From Jejubacter sp036620675 (GTDB lineage Bacteria > Pseudomonadota > Gammaproteobacteria > Enterobacterales > Enterobacteriaceae), in NCBI GenBank assembly GCA_036620675.1, contig JAZHEE010000040.1: a stretch of 36,523 nt of DNA; one strand, 5' to 3'. Under the pieces are notes generated by a model. The model saw only the letters and a program-made list of their open reading frames with translations, searched no databases and was not told the origin of the DNA. Both the position numbers and the translations under genes were made by a program. Each line of letters opens with the position of its first letter. Position 1 is the stretch's first letter. This document shows, one piece after another, positions 18,633 through 31,000 of the stretch.

Positions 18633-18660
18633 GAAAAAAAACCCCGCCGAAGCGGGGTTT
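18633..18660 (-). terminator. rpoBC operon terminator
   Basis: On the minus strand AAACCCCGC pairs with GCGGGGTTT (arms 18652-18660 and 18639-18647) around a TTCG-type loop, followed by a run of at least seven T's. It lies 20 bp after the rpoC stop. Confidence 0.93.
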
Positions 18661-18679
18661 GGTACATAAGCGCGAAGGC

Positions 18680-22903
<4,224 letters not shown>

Positions 22904-22932
22904 GGATTGGCTCCCGTCGGAGTTAGCACATT

Positions 22933-22960
22933 CTGCTGCCGGGCGCTAACCCGGCAGCAG
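22933..22960. other. Perfect 11-bp hairpin in the rpoB-rpoC spacer
   Basis: CTGCTGCCGGG (22933-22943) and CCCGGCAGCAG (22950-22960) are perfect complements around CGCTAA. There is no T run on either side, so it is not a standard terminator. In the transcript it would form a stable hairpin about 30 nt upstream of the rpoC start and could affect mRNA stability or rpoC translation. Confidence 0.7.
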
Positions 22961-22979
22961 TGACCTGTTTGAGCGAGAA

Positions 22980-25900
22980 TTACTCGTCTTCCAGTTCGAT
23001 GTTGATACCCAGCGAACGAATCTCTTTCAACAGTACGTTGAAGGATTCCGGCATACCCGGTTCCATCTGGTGATTGCCATCTACGATGTTCTTATACATC
23101 TTAGTACGGCCGTTCACGTCATCAGACTTAACGGTCAGCATTTCCTGCAGGGTGTAGGCGGCGCCGTAAGCTTCCAGCGCCCACACTTCCATCTCACCGA
23201 AGCGCTGGCCACCGAACTGCGCCTTACCACCCAGCGGCTGCTGAGTAACAAGGCTGTAAGAACCGGTGGAACGCGCGTGCATCTTGTCGTCAACCAGGTG
23301 GTTCAGTTTCAGCATGTACATGTAGCCAACGGTTACCGGACGCTCAAACTGCTCGCCGGTGCGGCCATCGTACAGCGTGATCTGACCGGAAGTCGGCAGG
23401 TCGCCCAGCTTCAGCAGCTCTTTGATTTCGGCCTCTTTGGCACCGTCGAACACCGGTGTCGCAATCGGCATACCCTTACGCAGGTTTTCTGCCAGACGCA
23501 GAACTTCTTCATCGCTGAAGGTATTCAGGTCGACGCGCTGGCGAACATCCATACCCAGGTCGTAAGCACGCTGGATGAACTCACGCAGCTTCGCTACTTC
23601 CTGCTGCTGCTTGAGCATCGCGTTGATCTTGTCGCCGATGCCTTTGGCAGCCATACCCAGGTGGGTTTCCAGGATCTGACCGATGTTCATACGCGACGGT
23701 ACGCCCAGCGGGTTCAGTACGATATCAACCGGCGTGCCGTTTTCGTCGTAAGGCATATCTTCGATCGGGTTGATCTTGGAGATAACACCTTTGTTACCGT
23801 GACGGCCCGCCATCTTGTCACCCGGCTGGATCTGACGTTTAACGGCCAGGTAGACCTTAACGATCTTCAGTACGCCCGGCGCCAGGTCGTCGCCCTGAGT
23901 GATCTTGCGACGCTTAGCTTCCAGTTTCTTCTCGAACTCATGTTTCAGTTCGTCGTACTGTTCAGCCAGTTGCTCCAGCTGGCTCTGCTTCTCTTCATCG
24001 GTCAGGCCCAGCTCCAGCCAGCGATCGCGCGGCAGTTTGTCGAGCTTCTCGGCTTCAACACCGCCGGCAACCAGCACCGCGTAGATTCGGCTAAACAGAC
24101 CGGCTTCAAGGATCTGCAGTTCTTCAGACAGGTCTTTCTTCGCCTGCTTGAGCTGCATCTCTTCGATTTCCAGAGCACGCTTGTCTTTTTCCACGCCATC
24201 GCGGGTAAAGACCTGAACGTCGATAACGGTACCGGATACGCCGTTCGGCACGCGCAGAGAAGAATCTTTAACGTCAGACGCTTTCTCACCGAAGATGGCG
24301 CGCAGCAGCTTCTCTTCCGGGGTCAGCTGAGTTTCGCCCTTCGGCGTTACCTTACCGACCAGAATGTCGCCACCGGTCACTTCCGCACCGATATAGACAA
24401 TACCGGACTCATCCAGTTTAGAGAGCGCAGCTTCACCCACGTTCGGGATATCCGCGGTGATCTCTTCCGGCCCCAGTTTGGTGTCACGAGACACACAGGC
24501 CAGTTCCTGAATGTGGATGGTGGTGAATCGGTCTTCCTGCACCACGCGCTCGGAAACGAGGATGGAGTCCTCGAAGTTGTAGCCGTTCCACGGCATGAAC
24601 GCGACGCGCATGTTCTGACCCAGCGCCAGTTCGCCCAGATCGGTGGACGGGCCGTCGGCCAGCACGTCGCCGCGCTCTACCGGCTCACCCAGAGAAACGC
24701 ACGGCATCTGGTTGATGCAGGTGTTCTGGTTGGAACGGGTGTATTTGGTCAGGTTGTAGATGTCGATGCCCGCTTCGCCCGGATACATCTCATCTTCATT
24801 AACCTTGATAACGATACGGGAAGCGTCGACGTACTGCACCACACCGCCGCGTTTGGCAACGGCGGTTACGCCGGAGTCAACGGCAACGGCGCGTTCCATA
24901 CCGGTACCAACCAGCGGCTTGTCGGCGCGCAGGGTCGGTACCGCCTGACGCTGCATGTTCGCACCCATCAATGCGCGGTTTGCGTCATCGTGCTCCAGGA
25001 ACGGAATCAGGGAGGCGCCCACGGAAACCACCTGCTGGGTGGATACGTCCATATAGTCAACCTGATCGCTGCTGAACAGGCTGGATTCGCCTTTGTTACG
25101 GCAGGTTACCAGGTCGTCGACGAAAGCGCCGTCGTCATCCAGGCGGGCGTTAGCCTGCGCGATAACGAAGTTACCTTCTTCAATGGCGGAAAGGTAGTGA
25201 ATCTCATCAGATACCTTGCCATCGATAACGCGACGGTATGGCGTTTCCAGGAAGCCATACTCGTTAGTCTGCGCGTATACAGACAGGGAGTTGATCAGAC
25301 CGATGTTCGGGCCTTCCGGCGTTTCGATAGGACATACGCGACCGTAGTGAGTCGGGTGAACGTCTCGAACCTCAAAGCCGGCGCGCTCACGGGTCAGACC
25401 GCCCGGGCCCAGTGCGGAGATACGACGCTTATGGGTAATCTCGGACAGCGGGTTGTTCTGATCCATAAACTGAGACAGCTGGCTGGAGCCGAAGAACTCC
25501 TTCACTGCCGCAGAGATAGGCTTGGCGTTGATCATATCCTGAGGCATCAGGGTGTCGAGGTCGCCAAGAGACAGACGCTCTTTCACCGCTCGCTCTACAC
25601 GAACCAGACCGACGCGGAACTGGTTTTCCGCCATTTCACCTACGGAACGGATACGACGGTTGCCGAGGTGGTCGATATCGTCCACTTCGCCTTTACCGTT
25701 ACGAATATCGATGAGTTTTTTCATCACATCGATAATGTCTTCTTCACTCAGGATACCGGAGCCTTCAACTTCGTCGCGCAGCAGCGAACGGTTGAACTTC
25801 ATACGGCCAACCGCAGACAGATCGTAACGGTCTTCAGAGAAGAACAGATTTTCGAACAGGCTTTCCGCCGCTTCGCGTGTCGGCGGCTCACCAGGGCGCA

Positions 25901-27008
25901 TCATGCGGTAGATTTCAACCAGTGCGCTCAGGCGATCGCTGGTCGGATCAACACGCAGCGTTTCAGAAATGTACGGGCCGTGATCGAGGTCGTTGGTGAA
26001 CAGCGTCTCGATGCGCTTGTGGCCCGCCTGGCTCAGTTTAGCCAGCAGGTCCAGTGACAGCTCCATGTTGGCCGGGCAGATCAGCTCGCCGGTAGATTCA
26101 TCAACATAGTCTTTCGCTGCAACTTTACCCGCGATGTACTCAACCGGAACTTCAATGTGTTTCACATCGTCTTTTTCAAGCATCCGGATATGGCGCGCGG
26201 TGATTCGACGGCCTTTCTCGACGTAAACCTTACCGTTCGCTTCGATATCGAAGGAGGCAGTTTCGCCGCGCAGGCGTTCCGGAACCAGCTCCATCTGCAG
26301 CTTGTTGTCGCGAATCTCGTAGACCACTTTTTCAAAAAACAGATCGAGAATCTGCTCTGAAGTGTAGTTCAGGGCACGCAGAATGATGGAGGCCGGCAGT
26401 TTACGACGGCGGTCGATACGGACGAACAGGTTGTCTTTCGGATCGAATTCGAAATCCAGCCAGGAGCCGCGGTAAGGGATAATACGTGCGTTATACAGCA
26501 CTTTACCCGAAGAGTGAGTTTTACCCTTATCGCTGTCAAAGAAGACGCCCGGGCTACGATGCAGCTGAGAAACGATAACACGCTCGGTACCATTGATAAC
26601 GAAGGTACCGTTGTCGGTCATGAGCGGAATTTCGCCCATGTAGACTTCCTGCTCTTTGATGTCTTTTACGGTACCTTCTGGCGCTTCGCGCTCGTAGATA
26701 ACCAGACGCAGCTTCACACGCAGCGGTGCCGAAAAGGTCACGCCACGAATCTGACACTCTTTAACATCGAACACAGGTTCGCCAAGGCGGTAGCTGACAT
26801 ACTGCAGCTCTGAATTACCGCTATAGCTCTGAATCGGGAATACGGAACGGAAAGCGGCTTCCAGACCGTTTTGCCCCTCAGGATCTTGCTCGATAAACTT
26901 CTGGAACGAGTCAAGCTGGATAGAAAGGAGATATGGGACATCCAGCACCTGCGGACGTTTACCAAAATCCTTACGAATACGTTTTTTCTCGGTATAGGAG
27001 TAAACCAT
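22980..27008 (-). CDS. rpoB: RNA polymerase subunit beta
   Basis: RpoB is the second large core subunit and the target of rifampicin. Started at the ATG at 27008 (MVYSYTEKKRIRKDFGK) it is 1342 residues, exactly as in E. coli; a 14-residue upstream extension is discarded. The rifampicin region GSSQLSQFMDQNNPLSEITHK... (two stretches ending RRISALGPGGL) appears wild type, so no resistance change is visible. GDKMAGRHGNKG near the C-terminus and the final acidic LEDE are present. It is preceded by the rplL-rpoB attenuator and processing region. Confidence 0.98.
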   Translation of the reverse strand: MVYSYTEKKRIRKDFGKRPQVLDVPYLLSIQLDSFQKFIEQDPEGQNGLEAAFRSVFPIQSYSGNSELQYVSYRLGEPVFDVKECQIRGVTFSAPLRVKLRLVIYEREAPEGTVKDIKEQEVYMGEIPLMTDNGTFVINGTERVIVSQLHRSPGVFFDSDKGKTHSSGKVLYNARIIPYRGSWLDFEFDPKDNLFVRIDRRRKLPASIILRALNYTSEQILDLFFEKVVYEIRDNKLQMELVPERLRGETASFDIEANGKVYVEKGRRITARHIRMLEKDDVKHIEVPVEYIAGKVAAKDYVDESTGELICPANMELSLDLLAKLSQAGHKRIETLFTNDLDHGPYISETLRVDPTSDRLSALVEIYRMMRPGEPPTREAAESLFENLFFSEDRYDLSAVGRMKFNRSLLRDEVEGSGILSEEDIIDVMKKLIDIRNGKGEVDDIDHLGNRRIRSVGEMAENQFRVGLVRVERAVKERLSLGDLDTLMPQDMINAKPISAAVKEFFGSSQLSQFMDQNNPLSEITHKRRISALGPGGLTRERAGFEVRDVHPTHYGRVCPIETPEGPNIGLINSLSVYAQTNEYGFLETPYRRVIDGKVSDEIHYLSAIEEGNFVIAQANARLDDDGAFVDDLVTCRNKGESSLFSSDQVDYMDVSTQQVVSVGASLIPFLEHDDANRALMGANMQRQAVPTLRADKPLVGTGMERAVAVDSGVTAVAKRGGVVQYVDASRIVIKVNEDEMYPGEAGIDIYNLTKYTRSNQNTCINQMPCVSLGEPVERGDVLADGPSTDLGELALGQNMRVAFMPWNGYNFEDSILVSERVVQEDRFTTIHIQELACVSRDTKLGPEEITADIPNVGEAALSKLDESGIVYIGAEVTGGDILVGKVTPKGETQLTPEEKLLRAIFGEKASDVKDSSLRVPNGVSGTVIDVQVFTRDGVEKDKRALEIEEMQLKQAKKDLSEELQILEAGLFSRIYAVLVAGGVEAEKLDKLPRDRWLELGLTDEEKQSQLEQLAEQYDELKHEFEKKLEAKRRKITQGDDLAPGVLKIVKVYLAVKRQIQPGDKMAGRHGNKGVISKINPIEDMPYDENGTPVDIVLNPLGVPSRMNIGQILETHLGMAAKGIGDKINAMLKQQQEVAKLREFIQRAYDLGMDVRQRVDLNTFSDEEVLRLAENLRKGMPIATPVFDGAKEAEIKELLKLGDLPTSGQITLYDGRTGEQFERPVTVGYMYMLKLNHLVDDKMHARSTGSYSLVTQQPLGGKAQFGGQRFGEMEVWALEAYGAAYTLQEMLTVKSDDVNGRTKMYKNIVDGNHQMEPGMPESFNVLLKEIRSLGINIELEDE

Positions 27009-27112
27009 AGGGTTCCTCAGCTCGCTGACAAGTCGACCCACCCTGTCCATGGAAGGACAGTTTATGCAACACCATTTTGTTGACCGAGAAGTGGAACACT
27101 TCCCGCAATGCC

Positions 27113-27196
27113 TGTTTCTATCACTCTTAAATCATTTCATTGCGATTTACCCAGGGCCACGCCCTGTCGCAGTATATTAAGTCGTCGATAGAAACA
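27113..27196 (-). promoter_or_regulatory. Probable RNase III processing stem in the rplL-rpoB spacer
   Basis: TGTTTCTATC (27113-27122) and GATAGAAACA (27187-27196) are perfect 10-bp complements that can close a long stem, with a smaller hairpin inside. E. coli rplJL-rpoBC mRNA is known to be cut by RNase III in this spacer. The match in position and sequence is the basis for the call. The rpoB 5' region at 27009-27325 holds this stem, the attenuator and no gene. Confidence 0.68.
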
Positions 27197-27255
27197 AGCA
27201 TTGTGGAGCAACCAGCAGTCAAACAGTGTGAAACGCTACTGGTGCTCTACAGCGC

Positions 27256-27286
27256 AAAAAGGCTGGTGACTAAAAAGTCACCAGCC
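27256..27286 (-). terminator. Partial terminator (attenuator) between rplL and rpoB
   Basis: On the minus strand GGCTGGTGAC (27277-27286) and GTCACCAGCC (27261-27270) form a 10-bp stem, followed by TTTTT (27256-27260). This matches the known leaky attenuator that lowers rpoBC expression to a fraction of that of the ribosomal protein genes. Confidence 0.92.
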
Positions 27287-27325
27287 ATCAGCCTGATTTC
27301 TCAGGCTGCTACCTGTAAGACGGGC

Positions 27326-27694
27326 TTACTTGATTTCAACTTCAGCGCCAGCTTCTTCCAGGGATTTTTTCAGAGCTTCAGCGTCGTCTTTGCTAACGCC
27401 TTCTTTCAGAGCTGCCGGAGCAGACTCTACCAGGTCTTTAGCTTCTTTCAGACCCAGGCCGGTAGCACCACGTACTGCTTTGATTACAGCAACTTTGTTA
27501 CCGCCTGCGGCTTTCAGAATGACGTCGAACTCGGTCTTCTCTTCAGCAGCTTCAGCAGCACCGCCAGCAGCAACAGCTACAGCAGCAGCGGCAGAAACGC
27601 CGAATTTTTCTTCCATTGCAGAAACCAGCTCTACGATATCCATTACGGACATAGCGGCAACTGCTTCGATGATTTGATCTTTAGTGATAGACAT
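27326..27694 (-). CDS. rplL: 50S ribosomal protein L7/L12
   Basis: L7/L12 forms the flexible stalk of the large subunit that recruits and activates translation GTPases. The 122-residue protein is one residue longer than in E. coli, with the change in the Ala/Gly-rich hinge (VAAGGAAEAAEEK). The N-terminal dimerisation domain starts MSITKDQIIEAVAAMS. The C-terminal factor-binding domain has KVAVIKAVRGATGLGLKEAK (residues about 66-85). It is 69 bp downstream of rplJ and co-regulated with it by the L10 leader. Confidence 0.97.
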   Translation of the reverse strand: MSITKDQIIEAVAAMSVMDIVELVSAMEEKFGVSAAAAVAVAAGGAAEAAEEKTEFDVILKAAGGNKVAVIKAVRGATGLGLKEAKDLVESAPAALKEGVSKDDAEALKKSLEEAGAEVEIK

Positions 27695-27763
27695 TTGATT
27701 GTTCCTGAAAATCAGAATTAAGTTTATACGTTAGCAAGGAGTACGCCAGCCAAAAGAGTGCGA

Positions 27764-28261
27764 TTAAGCAGCTTCTTTTGCATCGCGTACAGCAGCCAGA
27801 GTACGAACCAGTTTGCCGGCAGCGGCTTCTTTCATGGTCGACATCAGGCGTGCCAGTGCTTCTTCGTAAGTCGGCAGCGTTGCCAGGCGATCGATCTGCG
27901 ACGCCGGGATCAGCTCACCTTCAAAGGCAGCGGCTTTGACCTCAAAATCTGCATTCGCTTTAGCGAACTCTTTGAACAGACGAGCGGCAGCGCCCGGGTG
28001 TTCCATTGAGTATGCGATCAGGGTCGGACCAACAAACGCGTCTTTCAGGCACTCAAACTGAGTCCCCTCAACAACACGGCGCAGCAGGGTGTTACGAACA
28101 ACACGCATGTATACGCCGGCTTCGCGACCTGCTTTACGCAGTTCGGTCATTTTGTCTACAGTTACGCCACGGGAATCCGCAACTACTGCAGACAGCGCGC
28201 CTTTGGCTACTTCGCTGACTTCAGCAACAATCGCTTGTTTGTCTTGAAGATTTAAAGCCAT
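27764..28261 (-). CDS. rplJ: 50S ribosomal protein L10
   Basis: L10 anchors the L7/L12 stalk to 23S rRNA, and in complex with L7/L12 represses its own mRNA. The ATG at 28261 (MALNLQDKQAIVAEVSEVAK) gives 165 residues, as in E. coli, and follows an AGGAG site; an 11-residue upstream extension is discarded. The C-terminal helix that binds L12 dimers is present. It is preceded by the structured L10-binding leader and its own promoter. Confidence 0.97.
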   Translation of the reverse strand: MALNLQDKQAIVAEVSEVAKGALSAVVADSRGVTVDKMTELRKAGREAGVYMRVVRNTLLRRVVEGTQFECLKDAFVGPTLIAYSMEHPGAAARLFKEFAKANADFEVKAAAFEGELIPASQIDRLATLPTYEEALARLMSTMKEAAAGKLVRTLAAVRDAKEAA

Positions 28262-28386
28262 TAGCTTTTGCTCCTGGATTTTTGCCGGGGACAAATGGCC
28301 CCGGAACTCACTTCACTTCGAGCCGAAACCCGAAGCGTCGAAATACGGTGAGCAGAAGCAAGCCAAAGATTATTAAAAAATACTCT

Positions 28387-28471
28387 TCAGGTTCTGTCAC
28401 CGTCTACGCAGGAAATTAAGACTCTTGCGAACCACCTGCGGTCTTGGACGGAGGCCTGGATAAGGCCAGGC
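28387..28471 (-). promoter_or_regulatory. L10(L12)-binding leader of rplJL
   Basis: The minus-strand leader includes CCTCCGTCCAAGACCGCAGG and GACGGTGACAGAAC, nearly identical to the E. coli L10 leader. CCGTC (28400-28404 on the plus strand) pairs with GACGG (28447-28451), and an upstream GCCTGG...CCAGGC hairpin lies at 28454-28471. Binding of L10-L12 here represses translation of rplJ and rplL. The gap at 28262-28561 holds only this leader and the promoter. Confidence 0.92.
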
Positions 28472-28524
28472 TCCAACCGGATAAATCATCGCCGTTTTGC
28501 ACAGGGCAAAACAGTGGGCGTAAA

Positions 28525-28553
28525 ATTGTAGACAAATTCGCCGCCCACGTCAA
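28525..28553 (-). promoter_or_regulatory. rplJ promoter (PL10)
   Basis: The minus strand has TTGACG (28548-28553), a 17-bp spacer and TACAAT (28525-28530), immediately downstream of rplA. It drives the rplJL-rpoBC transcript through the L10 leader. Confidence 0.9.
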
Positions 28554-28561
28554 AGGCGAAA

Positions 28562-29266
28562 TTAGTTAGCGGAAGCGCTCAGACCAGCCTGGTCTACCGC
28601 AACACCCGCGCCCATGGTAGTGGACAGGCTAACTTTCTTGATGTACACGCCTTTCGCAGCAGCCGGCTTCGCCTTTTTCAGGGCAACCAGCAGCGCTTCC
28701 AGGTTTTCTTTCAGTTTGTCAGCGTCGAAGTCAACTTTACCGATGGTGGTGTGGATGATGCCGTTCTTGTCGTTACGGTAACGGATCTGACCGGCTTTAG
28801 CGTTTTTAACAGCTTCAGCAACGTTCGGCGTTACGGTACCCACTTTCGGGTTCGGCATCAGGCCACGCGGCCCCAGGATCTGGCCCAGCTGGCCAACTAC
28901 GCGCATCGCATCCGGAGAAGCGATAACAACGTCGAAGTCCATCTCGCCTTTCTTAACCTGTTCAGCCAGGTCTTCCATACCTACCAGCTCGGCGCCAGCT
29001 GCTTTAGCAGCTTCAGCGTTCGGGCCCTGGGTAAATACGGCTACGCGAACGGAACGGCCAGTACCGTGCGGCAGTACGGTTGCACCACGAACGTTCTGGT
29101 CAGATTTACGCGCGTCGATGCCGAGGTTTACAGCAACGTCTACGCTTTCTACGAATTTAGCGGTGGCCAGCTCTTTCAGCAGAGCAACGGCTTCGTTGAT
29201 GTCGTACTGTTTGGTCGCATCAACTTTCTCACGGATCACGCGCATGCGCTTGGTCAGTTTAGCCAT
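28562..29266 (-). CDS. rplA: 50S ribosomal protein L1
   Basis: L1 forms the mobile L1 stalk at the E site of the 50S subunit and is the translational repressor of the rplKA operon. The 234-residue protein has the E. coli length. The region near residues 120-170 reads ...GQLGQILGPRGLMPNPKVGTVT, the RNA-binding signature. It is only 4 bp after rplK, so the two are translationally coupled, as expected for L1 control acting at rplK. Confidence 0.97.
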   Translation of the reverse strand: MAKLTKRMRVIREKVDATKQYDINEAVALLKELATAKFVESVDVAVNLGIDARKSDQNVRGATVLPHGTGRSVRVAVFTQGPNAEAAKAAGAELVGMEDLAEQVKKGEMDFDVVIASPDAMRVVGQLGQILGPRGLMPNPKVGTVTPNVAEAVKNAKAGQIRYRNDKNGIIHTTIGKVDFDADKLKENLEALLVALKKAKPAAAKGVYIKKVSLSTTMGAGVAVDQAGLSASAN

Positions 29267-29270
29267 TGTC

Positions 29271-29699
29271 TTAGTCCTCCACTACCAGGCCCATGGAACG
29301 AGCGGTACCTTCGATGGAACGAGCCATCGCTTCAATATCGGCACCGGTCATGTCCGCCGCTTTAGTCTGGGCAATTTCCAGAACCTGAGCGCGAGTTACT
29401 TTACCCACTTTGTCTTTGTTCGGCTTGCCGGAACCAGACTTGATACCAGCAGCTTTCTTCAGCAGAACGGCAGCCGGCGGGGTTTTGGTAACAAAGGTGA
29501 AGGAACGGTCAGCGTAAACGGTAATTACGACCGGAATCGGCAGACCCTTCTCGATGGAATCAGTCTTGGCGTTGAACGCCTTACAGAATTCCATGATGTT
29601 AACACCCTGCTGACCCAGAGCCGGACCAACCGGCGGGCTCGGGTTAGCCATACCAGCTGCAACCTGCAGCTTAACGTAGGCTTGTACTTTCTTGGCCAT
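29271..29699 (-). CDS. rplK: 50S ribosomal protein L11
   Basis: L11 lies at the GTPase-associated centre and is needed for RelA activation and termination. Started at the ATG at 29699 (MAKKVQAYVKLQVAAG) it has 142 residues, as in E. coli. The proline-rich switch (PSPPVGPALGQQG) is near residues 21-33. The AGAGGAAA ribosome site supports this start rather than one 16 codons upstream. It leads the rplKA operon, with a promoter at 29795-29823. Confidence 0.97.
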   Translation of the reverse strand: MAKKVQAYVKLQVAAGMANPSPPVGPALGQQGVNIMEFCKAFNAKTDSIEKGLPIPVVITVYADRSFTFVTKTPPAAVLLKKAAGIKSGSGKPNKDKVGKVTRAQVLEIAQTKAADMTGADIEAMARSIEGTARSMGLVVED

Positions 29700-29794
29700 C
29701 TTAAATTTCCTCTGTTGGGTATAGCGCCTGAAGAACAGGCTCCCCATATTAAAACCGTCTTACGGGCAGGGCCCATAAAAACAAAAGGCGCGAA

Positions 29795-29823
29795 ATTGTA
29801 TTCCAATCTCGCGCCCCATGCAA
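29795..29823 (-). promoter_or_regulatory. rplK promoter (PL11)
   Basis: The minus strand has TTGCAT (29818-29823), a 17-bp spacer and TACAAT (29795-29800), followed by CGCGCC. It sits between nusG and rplK. Confidence 0.85.
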
Positions 29824-29840
29824 CGTTCGATCGCTGTGGT

Positions 29841-30386
29841 TTAGGCTTTTTCTACCTGACTGAAGTCCAGCTCGACTGGCGTCGCGCGACCAAAGATGGA
29901 AACCGATACCTTCAGGCGGCTTTTCTCGTAGTCCACCTCTTCCACCACGCCGTTGAAGTCAGCAAACGGACCATCGTTGACGCGAACCATTTCGCCCGGT
30001 TCGAACAGCGTTTTCGGACGCGGCTTATCACCCACCTGCTGCAGGCGGTTCATAATCGCATCAACTTCTTTGTCGCTGATCGGCGCAGGACGATCGGATG
30101 TCCCTCCGATGAATCCCATCACGCGCGGTACGCTGCGCACCAGGTGCCAGCTCGCATCATTCATCACCATTTGAACCAGTACATAGCCCGGGAAGAATTT
30201 GCGCTCGCTTTTACGACGCTGGCCACCGCGGATCTCAACAACCTCTTCGGTTGGCACCATGACTTCGCCAAACAGATCTTCCATGTTATGCAATTTGATA
30301 TGCTCGCGCAGGGAAGTCGCTACGCGGCCTTCAAAACCGGAAAACGCCTGAACGACGTACCAGCGCTTTTTTGGAGCTTCAGACAT
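29841..30386 (-). CDS. nusG: Transcription termination/antitermination factor NusG
   Basis: NusG binds the RNA polymerase clamp, suppresses pausing, recruits Rho and couples polymerase to ribosomal protein S10. The 181-residue protein has the E. coli length. The N-terminal NGN domain begins KRWYVVQAFSGFE. The C-terminal KOW domain contains GEMVRVNDGPFADFNGVVEE at about residues 127-146. It starts one base after the secE stop, so the two form a conserved operon. Confidence 0.97.
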   Translation of the reverse strand: MSEAPKKRWYVVQAFSGFEGRVATSLREHIKLHNMEDLFGEVMVPTEEVVEIRGGQRRKSERKFFPGYVLVQMVMNDASWHLVRSVPRVMGFIGGTSDRPAPISDKEVDAIMNRLQQVGDKPRPKTLFEPGEMVRVNDGPFADFNGVVEEVDYEKSRLKVSVSIFGRATPVELDFSQVEKA

Positions 30387-30387
30387 C

Positions 30388-30771
30388 TCAGAACCTCAGG
30401 CCAGTGATAAAGGATACCAGGCGGACCAGAATGCCATCCAGCCCCCACAGGATCAGTGACATGACAGCAGTCACCGCTGCCACGATCAGCGTGGTGTGCA
30501 GAGTTTCCTGACGAGTCGGCCAAATCACCTTACGGACTTCGGTTCTCGCTTCGCGGGCAAACGCGACTGTCGCTTTGCCTTTGGTCGTCAACAGCGCAAC
30601 ACCGCCCGCCGCAGCAATCAGAATCACCACTGCGAGAGCTCGCAGCGGCAGGGTAATATCACGATAAAGATAGTTGCCAACGATAGCCACGAGCAGCAGC
30701 ACGGCAACAACCAGCCATTTCATCGCTTCCAGGCCGCGCCCACTTCCCTGAGCTTCGGTATTCGCACTCAT
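30388..30771 (-). CDS. secE: Protein translocase subunit SecE
   Basis: SecE is the essential clamp subunit of the SecYEG channel in the inner membrane. The 127-residue form, with three membrane helices, is the enterobacterial type. Hydrophobic segments are visible at about residues 18-36, 45-63 and 93-114. The amphipathic region includes REARTEVRKVIWPTRQE, which contacts SecY. It is the first gene of the secE-nusG operon. The gap at 30772-30940 upstream must hold its promoter, but I could not pick a clear one. Confidence 0.96.
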   Translation of the reverse strand: MSANTEAQGSGRGLEAMKWLVVAVLLLVAIVGNYLYRDITLPLRALAVVILIAAAGGVALLTTKGKATVAFAREARTEVRKVIWPTRQETLHTTLIVAAVTAVMSLILWGLDGILVRLVSFITGLRF

Positions 30772-30943
30772 AAATCAACCTGTCACAATAAAGACAAACA
30801 TTTGCGCCCCGGCTAAGCGGGGCAGACCAGACCGGCGTACGTTGCCGCACATCCGGCATTAACGCTATCGGCAGAGCCTGTCTCAGCAATGATTATGAGA
30901 AAAAAATCACTGATGAGCCAGGTTCTGTATTTCGACAGCGTAC

Positions 30944-30969
30944 AAAAAGGGCATCAAATGATGCCCTTT
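30944..30969 (-). terminator. tufB terminator
   Basis: GGGCATC (30949-30955) pairs with GATGCCC (30960-30966) around AAAT. The minus-strand side is followed by TTTTT (30944-30948). It lies about 32 bp after the tufB stop. Confidence 0.88.
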
Positions 30970-31000
30970 CCTTGTGCATTGCGTCAAATGTTATCGACAA

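Noticed and set aside
25400..25520. Possible rifampicin-resistance change in rpoB
   Set aside because: The cluster I region reads as wild type at the usual positions.
23070..26057. A 995-codon rightward open frame opposite rpoB
   Set aside because: It is the same codon-bias shadow effect over rpoB, with no ribosome site or recognisable domain.
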